The position numbers and the translations under genes are program-made. The notes under the pieces are model-generated. The model worked only from the letters and a program-made list of their open reading frames with translations, was not told the origin of the DNA and made no database searches. Shown in pieces: positions 23,990 to 33,550 of a stretch of 45,690 bases of DNA (position 1 is its first letter; each line of letters opens with the position of its first letter). Where the stretch lies: the NCBI GenBank assembly GCA_019459485.1, contig JAIBEZ010000059.1, forward strand, positions 1 to 45,690, read 5' to 3'. This DNA is from Prolixibacteraceae bacterium. Lineage in GTDB: Bacteria > Bacteroidota > Bacteroidia > Bacteroidales > Prolixibacteraceae.

Positions 23990-24413
23990 GTGTAAATATT
24001 TTTAAGTGAAATTGAATTTATTGAATTGAAATATTCCCTAAAGCTACAATTTTGAAACCCAATCGTAATGGCTTCTATGTAATTTAGATCCATTCAAAAT
24101 TGGGAAGGCGCTATTTTGGTCGAATATTTTTTGAATATTTTTCATAGTTGATATCTGTATTATTACCCATGTCATAAAAGTTATTCAATTGTCATTTGGT
24201 AGCCATTTAGTTGCCAGGAAATGACATATGAATGACAATAAATGACCACAACTGACTGATGAAAAATGCCAAAAAGGTATGTAAACGATCATTCATATTT
24301 TCCATTTATTACAGCCTTGAAAATATTTAGCAATTTGTTTACCTCGCGACAGCTGTTTTTTTGTTGCAGGAACACAAAAAATAACGACATTTGCATCCTT
24401 TAAGCCTTAGTTC
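23990..24413. other. Divergent intergenic region between rubrerythrin and sufE
   Basis: No gene is seen in these 424 bases. The region is AT-rich and must carry the promoters of both divergent genes. The main structure is an inverted repeat at 24190-24226; further AATGAC motifs follow at about 24230-24246. Confidence 0.6.
24190..24226. promoter_or_regulatory. Inverted repeat TGTCATTT..AAATGACA
   Basis: Perfect 8-base arms (24190-24197 and 24219-24226) with a 21-base spacer that itself contains GGTAGCC..GTTGCC. Extra AATGAC copies follow nearby. It could be a binding site for a regulator of rubrerythrin or sufE; no regulator gene is adjacent. Confidence 0.4.
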
Positions 24414-24845
24414 ATGACAATAAACGAAATACAGAAAGAGATCGTCGGGGAGTTTTCAGCTTTCGAAGACTGGATGGATAAATACAGTTACCTGATTGAG
24501 TTGGGCAACGATTTGAAAGATCTGGATCCGAAAGACAAAATAGATCAGTATATAATAAAAGGCTGTCAGTCGAGGGTTTGGCTTGTTTCTGATTTTCAGG
24601 ACGGCAAAATCATTTTTCGCGGCGAAAGTGATGCGGTGATTGTGAAAGGATTGGTAGCCCTTCTGCTGCGGGTAGTTTCGAACAGAACTCCGCAGGAAAT
24701 ACTGAACAATGAACTCTTTTTTATCGACGAAATCGGTTTGAAACAACATCTTTCACCGACCCGGTCGAACGGTTTATTGGCCATGATCAAACAAATTAAA
24801 CTCTATGCTGTTGCATACAATAGAATTTCAGAAAAAGGAGATTGA
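24414..24845 (+). CDS. sufE: Cysteine desulfuration protein SufE
   Basis: A 143-residue sulfur acceptor that takes persulfide from the cysteine desulfurase SufS and hands it on for Fe-S cluster assembly. The acceptor is Cys51 in IIKGCQSRVWL; the conserved FRGESDAVIVKGLVALLL and LSPTRSNGL blocks are present. The next gene starts within a few bases (GTG/ATG after the TGA), so the two form a SUF mini-operon ending at the terminator 25171-25193. sufBCDS are not in the window. Confidence 0.94.
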   Translation: MTINEIQKEIVGEFSAFEDWMDKYSYLIELGNDLKDLDPKDKIDQYIIKGCQSRVWLVSDFQDGKIIFRGESDAVIVKGLVALLLRVVSNRTPQEILNNELFFIDEIGLKQHLSPTRSNGLLAMIKQIKLYAVAYNRISEKGD

Positions 24846-24848
24846 GTG

Positions 24849-25154
24849 ATGGATACCAGAATTGATTTGATAATTGAACGTCTGAAAGACGTGTATGATC
24901 CTGAGATACCGGTCAATATTTACGATTTGGGATTAATCTACAATGTGGACGTTGACGATGCCAACCAGGCAAATATCATAATGACATTGACATCTCCCGG
25001 CTGCCCGGTTGCTGATATGCTGGTTGAGGATGTTCGTCAGGCGGCGTTGGGTGTCGATAATGTGGCAACTGTTGACGTTGAATTGACTTTTGATCCGCCC
25101 TGGGATAAATCGATGATGAGCGAAGAAGCACGGCTGGAGCTCGGCTTTTTTTAA
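24849..25154 (+). CDS. SufT/MIP18-type Fe-S assembly protein (DUF59)
   Basis: A 101-residue DUF59 protein. The hallmark region VYDPEIPVNIYDLGLIYNVDV and the motif TSPGCPVADMLVEDV, with the conserved Cys in the TxPGCP loop, are intact, as is the end of the fold (VELTFDPPWDKSMMSEEARLELGFF). Such proteins help mature or deliver Fe-S clusters and are often coded in SUF operons (SufT). The stretch GTGATG follows the sufE stop; I take the ATG at 24849. Co-transcription with sufE is clear from the spacing. Confidence 0.9.
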   Translation: MDTRIDLIIERLKDVYDPEIPVNIYDLGLIYNVDVDDANQANIIMTLTSPGCPVADMLVEDVRQAALGVDNVATVDVELTFDPPWDKSMMSEEARLELGFF

Positions 25155-25170
25155 TGGTTTAAAGATATAC

Positions 25171-25193
25171 AACCAGCTCCGGCTGGTTTTTTT
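25171..25193 (+). terminator. Intrinsic terminator of the sufE operon
   Basis: AACCAGC (25171-25177) and GCTGGTT (25182-25188) form a 7-bp stem with a TCCG loop, followed by five more Ts. It overlaps the 3' end of the convergent kinase gene by two bases. Confidence 0.9.
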
Positions 25194-27165
25194 ATGCAGT
25201 TCTCTCATTCAGCATCAAATCTTTCAGCGTGAAATAGAAGACAGAACCTCTTCCGGGTTCGGAATCAATCCAAATTTCGCCGCCCAGTAATTCGACCAGT
25301 TTTTGGGTGATGGCCAATCCAAGGCCTGTACCCCTATATATTTTTGCTGAATTTTCATTCAATTTCCGAAATCGGTGAAAAATAGCCTCGTGATGTTCCT
25401 TTTTTATTCCAATGCCCGTATCCTTCACAAATAGAACGATTTCCTGTTTTTCTGACAGAAAATAACCGAATTCAATAAAGCCTGATTCGGTAAACTTCAA
25501 CGCATTGGTAAGTAAATTGATAAATATCTGTTTCACACGTATTCTATCTGAAAACACGAACAATTCCATCTCCGGTGAAATTTTGTTCGTATGCAGATCA
25601 AGTTGCTGATTTTTATTGCTTTGATTAAATTCCAGAAACATTTCGTCAATCAGGCTGTCGATACTAAAATCCTGCATTTTCAGAGCAAGTTGCTGTGTTT
25701 CAATTTTCGAAAGATCAATGATTTCGTCAATCAAAACGAGCAGCGATTCGGTATTTGATTCGATCATGTCCGTATAAGAATTCCGTGTTTCTTCGTTAAG
25801 TTCGGAGTCACACAACAATGAAGAAAATCCGACAATAGAGTTCAAAGGTGTTCGAATCTCATGCGACACATTGGCCAGAAAAGCTGATTTTAAGTTGTCT
25901 GATTCTTCCGCTTTTTTCTTGGCTTCCAAAAGATTGATATTTGTTTCCTTCAGTCGTTTGTTAGCGTTTTCCAGTTCAGAAACAGCATTGTTGAGTTGCA
26001 TTTGAGCATCTTCCAGCTGTTGGTTTTGATGTCGAATTTTTTTAAACTGTTTGTTGATTTTTTTTTCAGCTTTTTTTGTTTTTCTAAATGCATATGACAA
26101 AACAAGAACGATAAAAACAAGGAGAGCCAACGCGCTTATCAGTGCGAAAAAATATTTTTTGTTTAAAATGGTCGGTTTATTAATCACCAGGGCGCCATCT
26201 GGAATTCTGGCGACAGGGATATTAAACCGTGAAAGTTCATTTGCATCAAAGAAAAAATTCTGTTTAGTAAAATTGATATGGTCGTACAAACTACGATCAT
26301 TCGAATTCATCAGGTTAATGAGCAATTCCATCACCATTTCACCATGTAATAAACCACTTTGGAAAGCTCCACCCAGTATTCCTCCGCCCAGGTATTTCGG
26401 ATCATTTGAAAATATTGGGACATCGATGCCCTTACCAATCATTTGAGCTACAATTTCGGGTTCAACAAAGCTACCGTCAATATCCTGACTTATTCCAGCA
26501 TAAAAGACAGCATCATATTTCTTTCCGGTAAAATCCAAATTATAAATCGATCCAATATTGGTCGAATCTGGAAAGTCAATTATTAAATCATTGTATTTAT
26601 TCCCATGTTCTGCAAATTCTTTTCTATAAACCTTCCCTGTTGTTGTATTATCTACCAAAACCATTATTTTCTTCGAATCAGGCAATATCTTTCTTATCAA
26701 ATAAATGACTGAATCGGAATTAGCGCTTTCCTCGAAACCAAAATATTCAGTTCCTTCAAAATGGTAATTTTTTGGATTTGAGATACCGGCAAACACAACT
26801 GGTATTTGAGGGAAAAGAGTTTCCTTATATTTAATTATAAGATCCAATGCATCGTTATCGGTCACAATTATTCCGCTGAATTTGATACCGGCAAATTTCT
26901 CCTCAATATATTTTTTCTCCAATTCAAATTTGGTCTGTCCAAATTTTTTTGCATCCAGATCATCAATGTACAAAGTAATTTCAGGATGTGATTTTAATGT
27001 TTTCTGAATTCCTACATTGATGCTATCTGTCCATTGATATCCCCTATGGTATGAATTTACAAGTAAAACATTAATATTTCCCGGTCTGGCAGAAAGCCCA
27101 AACGACCATAAAAGAGGGAATAAAATCAAAATAGGAATTAAGCAATCACGAATCAGTTTTTTCAA
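25192..27165 (-). CDS. Membrane sensor histidine kinase with periplasmic ABC-substrate-binding-like domain
   Basis: A 657-residue kinase. A signal anchor (residues ~5-26) leads into a periplasmic domain of about 310 residues that looks like the ABC_sub_bind fold (INVLLVNSYHRGYQWTDSIN; FSGIIVTDNDALDLII; QIPVVFAGISNP; KIMVLVDNTTTG), then a transmembrane helix (~340-362), a coiled coil, and a HisKA-HATPase core: H-box FLANVSHEIRTPLNS, N-box IFINLLTNALKFT, G1 VKDTGIGIK, F-box IFHRFRK, G2 RGTGLGLAI. No receiver domain is fused and no regulator is adjacent, so it is an orphan. The only start giving the signal anchor is TTG at 27165; no in-frame ATG lies nearby. Confidence 0.9.
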   Translation of the reverse strand: MKKLIRDCLIPILILFPLLWSFGLSARPGNINVLLVNSYHRGYQWTDSINVGIQKTLKSHPEITLYIDDLDAKKFGQTKFELEKKYIEEKFAGIKFSGIIVTDNDALDLIIKYKETLFPQIPVVFAGISNPKNYHFEGTEYFGFEESANSDSVIYLIRKILPDSKKIMVLVDNTTTGKVYRKEFAEHGNKYNDLIIDFPDSTNIGSIYNLDFTGKKYDAVFYAGISQDIDGSFVEPEIVAQMIGKGIDVPIFSNDPKYLGGGILGGAFQSGLLHGEMVMELLINLMNSNDRSLYDHINFTKQNFFFDANELSRFNIPVARIPDGALVINKPTILNKKYFFALISALALLVFIVLVLSYAFRKTKKAEKKINKQFKKIRHQNQQLEDAQMQLNNAVSELENANKRLKETNINLLEAKKKAEESDNLKSAFLANVSHEIRTPLNSIVGFSSLLCDSELNEETRNSYTDMIESNTESLLVLIDEIIDLSKIETQQLALKMQDFSIDSLIDEMFLEFNQSNKNQQLDLHTNKISPEMELFVFSDRIRVKQIFINLLTNALKFTESGFIEFGYFLSEKQEIVLFVKDTGIGIKKEHHEAIFHRFRKLNENSAKIYRGTGLGLAITQKLVELLGGEIWIDSEPGRGSVFYFTLKDLMLNERTA

Positions 27166-27266
27166 TGGGAATCATTTTTTGATTTTCAACCTTGAAATTT
27201 AAGAATTATTTTCGAGCGTCAAAAGATAAATTTAGTGTTGATAAAGATTCCCAAACAAGAAATAAA

Positions 27267-27297
27267 AAAGCGGAAGCCTCCACGAAGCCGCCGCTTT
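27267..27297 (-). terminator. Terminator hairpin downstream of aspS
   Basis: On the minus strand AAAGCGG (27297-27291) pairs with CCGCTTT (27273-27267) and is followed by a T-run (TTTA). It lies about 20 bases after the aspS stop at 27317. Confidence 0.65.
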
Positions 27298-27316
27298 GCC
27301 AATATCAAAATATCGA

Positions 27317-29074
27317 TTATTTCGGAGCCCTTGGCTTGATTGAAAGGTTCAACTCATCCAATTGTTCCGGAGAAATGGTTGACGGGCTGTCCATCATCAC
27401 ATCGCGGCCCGAGTTGTTTTTCGGGAAAGCAATGGTATCGCGGATACTTTCCAGTCCGGCAAACATCGATGTCAGACGGTCGAATCCGAAGGCGATACCG
27501 GCATGTGGCGGCGCTCCGAATTTAAAGGCATCCATCAGAAACCCAAACTGGTAATCAGCTTGTTCCGGAGTAAAGCCAAGCATTCCAAACATTTTTGCCT
27601 GAAGCGCCTTGTCGAAAATACGGACAGAACCTCCGCCAATTTCAACACCGTTGATTACCAAATCGTACGCGTTGGCACGAACGGCTCCCGGATTGGTTTC
27701 GAGAAGGCCAATATCTTCGGGTTTTGGCGCGGTAAACGGATGGTGCATGGCATAGAAACGTGCTGTATCTTCATCCCATTCGAGCAATGGAAAATCGACC
27801 ACCCACAATGGCTGAAACACATTTTTATCGCGCAATCCCAGCTGATTGGCCATTTCCAGGCGCATGTCGCCAATGGCTTTCAGCATTTTTTCCTTCACTC
27901 CCGAAAGAAGTAAAATCAGGTCGCCGGGTTTGGCGCCAAACACTTCTGCCCATTTCTGCAAATCTTCGGGAGAATAGAATTTATCGACCGAGGATTTGAT
28001 GGTTCCATCGGTATTCACTTTCGCATAAACCAACCCTTTGGCGCCAACCTGCGGACGTTTCACCCATTCAGTCAGCGCATCCAACTGTTTGCGGGTATAT
28101 TCAGCGCAACCTTCGGCACAAATTCCGCCGATGAATTCGGCATCGTCGAATACGGGGAATCCTTTTCCTTTAACCAGATCGGTCAGGTTTTTAATTTTCA
28201 TACCGAAACGAATGTCCGGTTTGTCCGATCCGTAGCTTTCCATAGCTTCAGAATAAGCCATCCTCGGAAATTCAGTAATCTCAATTCCTTTGATTTCCTT
28301 GAACAGATATTTGGTAAGTCCTTCGAACATGTTCAGGATGTCCTCCTGTTCAACGAACGACATTTCGCAGTCGATCTGGGTAAACTCGGGCTGGCGGTCG
28401 GCGCGTAAATCTTCGTCGCGGAAACATTTCACAATCTGGTAATAGCGGTCGAATCCTGCCACCATCAGCAATTGTTTCAACTGTTGCGGAGATTGTGGTA
28501 AAGCGTAAAATTCGCCCGGATTCATGCGCGAAGGAACCACAAAGTCGCGTGCACCTTCCGGAGTTGATTTTATCAGAACCGGAGTCTCCGTTTCAATAAA
28601 ATTTTGACTGTCTAAATATGTTCTGGTGGCGAATGCCATTTTCGAACGCAAAATAAGCGTATCGCGAACAGGCGCACGACGCAGGTCGAGGTAACGGTAT
28701 TTCATGCGGATTTCGTCGCCGCCATCGCTTTCGTCTTCGATTGTAAACGGCGGAGTTTCCGAGCTATTCAGGATATTGAGTGCAGTTACGGCCAGTTCCA
28801 CTTCGCCGGTCGGGATATTTTTGTTTTTGCTGCTGCGTTCGCGAACAGTTCCGGTTGCCTGAACCACATACTCACGGCCAAGCTGATTGCCCATTGCGGC
28901 AACCGACTGCTCCGTTTTTTCATCGAAAACCAACTGGGTAATGCCATAACGGTCGCGAAGATCGATAAAAGTCATGCCTCCAAGGTTTCTGACGCGCTGC
29001 ACCCAGCCTGCGAGGGTTACCACTGAACCCTGATGATTGATGCGGATTTCTCCGCATGTATGTGTTCTGTACAT
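27317..29074 (-). CDS. aspS: Aspartyl-tRNA synthetase
   Basis: Class II aminoacyl-tRNA synthetase of 585 residues. An OB-fold anticodon-binding domain ([20 protein letters not shown]) is followed by the catalytic core with [16 protein letters not shown], motif 2 [20 protein letters not shown] and motif 3 [11 protein letters not shown]; the bacterial GAD insertion lies between (~residues 290-420). The frame runs back to 29155, but the family start [10 protein letters not shown] is the ATG at 29074, just behind a -7 box. The length and domains fit the bacterial type. It is monocistronic. Confidence 0.96.
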   Translation of the reverse strand: MYRTHTCGEIRINHQGSVVTLAGWVQRVRNLGGMTFIDLRDRYGITQLVFDEKTEQSVAAMGNQLGREYVVQATGTVRERSSKNKNIPTGEVELAVTALNILNSSETPPFTIEDESDGGDEIRMKYRYLDLRRAPVRDTLILRSKMAFATRTYLDSQNFIETETPVLIKSTPEGARDFVVPSRMNPGEFYALPQSPQQLKQLLMVAGFDRYYQIVKCFRDEDLRADRQPEFTQIDCEMSFVEQEDILNMFEGLTKYLFKEIKGIEITEFPRMAYSEAMESYGSDKPDIRFGMKIKNLTDLVKGKGFPVFDDAEFIGGICAEGCAEYTRKQLDALTEWVKRPQVGAKGLVYAKVNTDGTIKSSVDKFYSPEDLQKWAEVFGAKPGDLILLLSGVKEKMLKAIGDMRLEMANQLGLRDKNVFQPLWVVDFPLLEWDEDTARFYAMHHPFTAPKPEDIGLLETNPGAVRANAYDLVINGVEIGGGSVRIFDKALQAKMFGMLGFTPEQADYQFGFLMDAFKFGAPPHAGIAFGFDRLTSMFAGLESIRDTIAFPKNNSGRDVMMDSPSTISPEQLDELNLSIKPRAPK

Positions 29075-29097
29075 ATTTGTATCTATTTTGTTCGCTG

Positions 29098-29105
29098 CAA
29101 AAATA
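29098..29105 (-). promoter_or_regulatory. -7 box of aspS
   Basis: On the minus strand the sequence reads TATTTTTG, a match to TAnnTTTG, 23 bases before the ATG at 29074. Confidence 0.45.
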
Positions 29106-29419
29106 AGGAGTTTTTGGAATAATTGGCTGGGAAATGTCAGTTTCGGGATTAACATCAGGAAAATTAAAAAATATGAGCTTTTAATGTAAAAAAATACCTA
29201 AAAAAATACTACATAATGATATTTATTAATACATTGCTCCCTTAATTATCAAATGAAGATTGTTCAAATTTATCCTGATGTATTTGTGTGACCATTGATG
29301 ATTTCAAGAATATAAACCCAAATTGTATTTTTTATGAAACGAGCCATAGAATTATTCGCTCAATGGAGAATGATCATTGGCGAGTTCCATATGGCAATTA
29401 AAAATCAAATTATAGACAT

Positions 29420-31468
29420 ATGAAAAATCGCATCACTTTTTTTATCGTTTCTTTCTTTATTGTTACTCAAATTTACGCACAACAACCGCCAAAAATCAAA
29501 TTCGAGAAAGTTTCTGAAGAAGAGTTAAAAATGACTGTTTACGAGTCGGATACAACTGCTGAGGCAGTAATTCTTTTCGACAGTGGAAGTTCGGAGATCA
29601 AGTATGATAAGCAAAAAGAGCGATTCATGCTTAACTATGAACGGTTTGTCAGGATAAAAATTTTAAAGCAAACAGGTACTGACTGGGGAAATTTTTCCAT
29701 TCCACTCTATTCTTCACCTCAGAATAAGGAGGAAATAGCATCAGTTAAAGGAACAACATTCAATATTGAAGATGGGAAAGTGGCTAAAACCGAAATGAAA
29801 AAGGAATCGGTGTTCAGGGAAAGGGAAAATAAATATTGGGAGATGGTTCGCCTATCGCTTCCTTCGGTCAAAATTGGTTCGGTGATTGACTTAAAATACT
29901 CCATTTATTCACCACTTCTGTGGAACCTTCAGGAATGGGAATTTCAATATTTAGTTCCAGTCAAGTGGAGCCAATATGAGGTAATTTACCCGGAATATTT
30001 TAGTTACAACCAATCTTCGATGGGGTATCACAGAATGAATGCACCTGTGCATACAACGAGAAACGAGACCATAAACTTTACTTCAAGCAGCACAACTCCG
30101 GGAAGCGCATTGAGCGGCGGCGGGCAGCGACAACTCGAAAGCCACTCGATCTCCTACCTGGCAAACATTTATAACTTTTCGGCCTATGATATTCCGGCAA
30201 TGAAAGAGGAACCCTACCTGTCAACCCTTGATAATTATACTACAAAGGTGAAATTTGAGTTGGCAGTAACGGATTTTACAAAAATTGGAGGGGCATATAA
30301 AAGCTATACCAATTCGTGGAAGGAGATTGCCACTGACTTACTTAATGACGAAGATTTTGGAGGGCAAATCAAATCGGCCAATTATGCGAAGGACGAGATT
30401 GCCACCATAATTAACGGGAAAGCTGATGAAAAACAGAAGGCAATGGCTATTTATAACTATGTACAGCACAATATAAAATGGAATGGATCCAGATCATACA
30501 TGCCAGCAAAACAATTAAGGAGAATATTTACTGAAAAAAATGGCAATTCGGCCGAAATTAACCTATTGCTGATAGCAATGTTGAACGAAGCCGGTATTGA
30601 AGCAAATCCGGTTATCATGAGTACCCGCGATAATGGTATGCTTCCACTGTCACATGCGACATTAAGCGATTGCAATTATGTAGTTGCCAGTGTTGCAATT
30701 AATGGAACTCCGGTTCTTCTTGATGCCACAGAAGTAAATTTATCTGCCGGATTGCTCCCTTATAGGTGCCTCAATGGCACGGGGCGAATGATAAAAAGAG
30801 ACATTGTTGACGATGTAGCTTTAACCAATGTTAAGTCGACAAGCAATACCCTCGTATTTATGGAACTAAAAGATGACAAATTTTCCGGCAATGTAGTATC
30901 GAGCGAAACAGGGCTAAATGCTTTTAATTTTCGTGAATCGGTGAAAAAGGCCGGCGGCCAGAAGGAATATTTCGACAAACTTAGGAATAGTTCGACCGAT
31001 ATACTATTCAATGACTATAAGTACACCAACGTTGACAGTACGCACCAGCAACTTGAAAAGCGATATACAATCGAACTCCAGAATCAGTCGGAATCTGATG
31101 CTGATATCATTTATATTGATCCGATTTTACTTGTGCGGACGACCAAGAATCCATTTACATCGCCTACCCGTGAATATCCGGTCGATTTTGGCGTTGCTTC
31201 TGACGAAATTTATCAATTGAATTTGATTGTTCCCGATGGTTACACCGTTGAAGAACTGCCACAAAGCAAGTCGTACGCACTCGAAGAGAAAAGCGCAATC
31301 TTCATTTACAGAATTCAAAAGACTGATAACAGGATTACACTTTCTACGCGCTTAAACATCGCCAAAACACTCTTTTTGCCGGCAGAATACCCAATGCTAA
31401 AAGATTTCTTCGACATTGTTGTCGCAAAAGAATCGGAACAAATAGTGCTTAAAAAAATAACTAACTGA
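29420..31468 (+). CDS. Exported DUF3857/transglutaminase-like protein, Ser in place of catalytic Cys
   Basis: A 682-residue secreted protein with a signal peptide (MKNRITFFIVSFFIVTQIYA). A DUF3857 beta-sandwich region (residues ~55-250; YERFVRIKILKQTGTDWGNF; LPSVKIGSVIDLKYSI) is followed by a transglutaminase-like core (~residues 315-460). In the position of the usual YGDCKALS motif it has KNGNSAEINLLLIAML, so the nucleophile Cys is Ser; the His (PLSHATL) and Asp (VLLDATE) positions are kept. It probably has no transglutaminase or protease activity. The stop overlaps the ATG of the next, related gene by one base (TGATG), so the two are coupled. Function is unknown, though such pairs are common in Bacteroidota. 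Confidence 0.85.
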   Translation: MKNRITFFIVSFFIVTQIYAQQPPKIKFEKVSEEELKMTVYESDTTAEAVILFDSGSSEIKYDKQKERFMLNYERFVRIKILKQTGTDWGNFSIPLYSSPQNKEEIASVKGTTFNIEDGKVAKTEMKKESVFRERENKYWEMVRLSLPSVKIGSVIDLKYSIYSPLLWNLQEWEFQYLVPVKWSQYEVIYPEYFSYNQSSMGYHRMNAPVHTTRNETINFTSSSTTPGSALSGGGQRQLESHSISYLANIYNFSAYDIPAMKEEPYLSTLDNYTTKVKFELAVTDFTKIGGAYKSYTNSWKEIATDLLNDEDFGGQIKSANYAKDEIATIINGKADEKQKAMAIYNYVQHNIKWNGSRSYMPAKQLRRIFTEKNGNSAEINLLLIAMLNEAGIEANPVIMSTRDNGMLPLSHATLSDCNYVVASVAINGTPVLLDATEVNLSAGLLPYRCLNGTGRMIKRDIVDDVALTNVKSTSNTLVFMELKDDKFSGNVVSSETGLNAFNFRESVKKAGGQKEYFDKLRNSSTDILFNDYKYTNVDSTHQQLEKRYTIELQNQSESDADIIYIDPILLVRTTKNPFTSPTREYPVDFGVASDEIYQLNLIVPDGYTVEELPQSKSYALEEKSAIFIYRIQKTDNRITLSTRLNIAKTLFLPAEYPMLKDFFDIVVAKESEQIVLKKITN

Positions 31469-33396
31469 TGAAGCTGAAAGTTTTATTGTCAATGGGCTTT
31501 TTACTGGTTTTGGTGGCTTCGCTCACAGGAAAAGAGAAGGATCAGTTTTTTTACCCGGCTTCAACCATTTCGGATGTCATGAAAAAAGACGCGTACGCTG
31601 TATGCCGCAAATACAGGCACGAATTTGAGCTCATAGATTATGGCAAGGCCATCGAAAAGGTGCATTTGGTAGTTACAGTTCTCGAAGAAAATGGCGATCA
31701 TTTTGGACAACTCGTTCTTCCCTATGACAACTCGAAAAAAATAAAATCAATTTCAGGAAGAATATACGACGCAGCAGGTATATCGGACGATAAGCTTAAA
31801 AACAGTGCCATTCAGGATGTGAATTATACTTCGTCCGGTCAAATGTACGACGATTTACGATTAAAACTGGCCGATTTCAAGATCAAGGTTTATCCTTATA
31901 CTATTGAATATCAATATGAAATTGAGCATGATGGGTTGATTGGTTATCCTGATTGGCAGCCAATAGAAGACTACCGGCTTTCCGTAGAAAAGTCCTCCTT
32001 TCATGTTTCATATCCTGAAAATCTTGAAATACGCGTCAGAGAGGTAAACATTCCATCCGGTTGCAGAACAGAGAAAAATGAAACCGGAACACACTTCGAT
32101 GAATGGAAGCTCGATTCAATTGCTGCCTGGAGGTCGGAACCCATGTCGCCGCCACTTTACACCCAAACTTCGCGGGTAATAATTGCCCCTACAAATTTCA
32201 CCTACGATTCCTCTGATGGGAAAATGACCTCATGGAATGAATTGGGCAAATGGGTTTCAGGATTGAACAACGGGCGCGACCAATTGCCTTTGCCAAGACA
32301 AGCCGAAATACGCAACCTTACCGGAGAAATCAAAGATACTACACTGGCAGTGAATGCACTTTACCAATACATGCAGAAACGTACCCGTTATGTGGGTATT
32401 CAACTCGGATTGGGAGGTTTTCAGCCTTTTCCCGCCGAAACAGTTGACCGGCTTGGATATGGCGATTGCAAAGCGCTCTCAAACTACATGAAATCGCTGC
32501 TGAATTGTGTGGGCATTCCATCGTTGTATGTACTTGCAGGGGCGGGTCCCAATTTGGGTATAACCATGCCCGACTTTCCAACGATTAACCAAAACAACCA
32601 CGCGATTCTTTGCGTACCGTCGCGCAACGACACCATTTGGCTGGAATGCACGAGTCAGGACCAGCCGGGCGGTTATCTGGGTACATTTGTAGCCGGGCGT
32701 AAGGTAATGCTCATTACTCCGGAAGGTGGAAAACTGACAGTTACTCCGTTGCTTACATCCAAACAGAATTTGCAATTTCGTGCGGCCGATGTACAAATCG
32801 ATCCTGATGGTGCTATGAAGGCAACTGTAAAAACCAGGTATTCGGGATATCAGTACGACAATGTTTCATCACTTTTCGACGAAAGTAAGGAAGATCAGGA
32901 AAAGGAACTCCTTGAAAGTATTGGGATTCCGGGCCTTGTGCTTAATTCGTTCGGATATGAGGTGAAAAAGGATAAAATTCCGGAAGCAATTGAATCACTG
33001 ACAATGACGTCGGCAAAGTACGCTACCAAAACCGGAACCCGCCTTTTTATCCCGATGAATATGCTGAATCAGCGGAAAAGTAATCCGGCCAGGGTTGATA
33101 GCCGAAAGATGCCGGTTGAACAAAAATACTCGTTTCATGACAAAGACTCCATTGTTTTTCAGTTGCCAAAAGGTTATCAGGTTGAAACCATTCCGCGCGA
33201 CAAAACTATTACTACTGAATATGGTGATTATACCTCAAAGATGACGGTTCAAAATGACCTTGCTATTTATGTTCGGGAGGTGAAAATCAATCCCGGTTTT
33301 TGGCCAAAAGAAAATTACAAGGAGGTGGTAGAATTTTATTCCAATATCGTAAGCAACGACAAAGCCAAATTGGTGCTGAAGGAACAGGTGCAATAA
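31468..33396 (+). CDS. Exported DUF3857/transglutaminase-like protein
   Basis: A 642-residue partner of the upstream gene. Signal peptide MKLKVLLSMGFLLVLVASLTG, then the DUF3857 domain (ENGDHFGQLVLPYDNSKKIK; YPYTIEYQYEIEHDGLIGYP), then a transglutaminase-like core with an intact nucleophile motif (VDRLGYGDCKALSNYMKSLL) and downstream His (NNHAILCVP) and an acidic residue in TIWLECTSQD. A C-terminal beta domain ends the chain (YQVETIPRDKTITTEYGDYT). Unlike the upstream protein, the Cys is kept, so if either is catalytic, it is this one. The two may work as a complex in the periplasm or on the surface. Confidence 0.88.
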   Translation: MKLKVLLSMGFLLVLVASLTGKEKDQFFYPASTISDVMKKDAYAVCRKYRHEFELIDYGKAIEKVHLVVTVLEENGDHFGQLVLPYDNSKKIKSISGRIYDAAGISDDKLKNSAIQDVNYTSSGQMYDDLRLKLADFKIKVYPYTIEYQYEIEHDGLIGYPDWQPIEDYRLSVEKSSFHVSYPENLEIRVREVNIPSGCRTEKNETGTHFDEWKLDSIAAWRSEPMSPPLYTQTSRVIIAPTNFTYDSSDGKMTSWNELGKWVSGLNNGRDQLPLPRQAEIRNLTGEIKDTTLAVNALYQYMQKRTRYVGIQLGLGGFQPFPAETVDRLGYGDCKALSNYMKSLLNCVGIPSLYVLAGAGPNLGITMPDFPTINQNNHAILCVPSRNDTIWLECTSQDQPGGYLGTFVAGRKVMLITPEGGKLTVTPLLTSKQNLQFRAADVQIDPDGAMKATVKTRYSGYQYDNVSSLFDESKEDQEKELLESIGIPGLVLNSFGYEVKKDKIPEAIESLTMTSAKYATKTGTRLFIPMNMLNQRKSNPARVDSRKMPVEQKYSFHDKDSIVFQLPKGYQVETIPRDKTITTEYGDYTSKMTVQNDLAIYVREVKINPGFWPKENYKEVVEFYSNIVSNDKAKLVLKEQVQ

Positions 33397-33480
33397 TGTA
33401 AGCAAAGTATACATGCTTCTATATGCAATCCCAATTCTCAACCCCTCGAATTCGATGGGTTTAAAACTGGCGGTATAAAG

Positions 33481-33534
33481 CTATCTGATTTGTAGGATGG
33501 TCACATCGGTTTGTTGTACATTGATTTTTGCCAT
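33481..33534 (-). pseudogene. Fragment duplicating the 5' end of the KilA-N gene
   Basis: Reading MAKINVQQTDVTILQI then Arg-stop, this 17-codon remnant repeats the first 16 residues of the KilA-N gene upstream of it. At the DNA level, 33486-33535 and 34315-34364 agree at 48 of 50 bases. It begins 16 bases past the KilA-N stop codon, as if a second tandem copy had been deleted down to its start. Confidence 0.85.
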
Positions 33535-33550
33535 AAGGAACTCATAAAGG

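Noticed and set aside
27192-27554. 120-codon plus-strand ORF at the aspS 3' end
   Set aside because: It lies mostly antisense to aspS and shows no domain; aspS is clearly the real gene.
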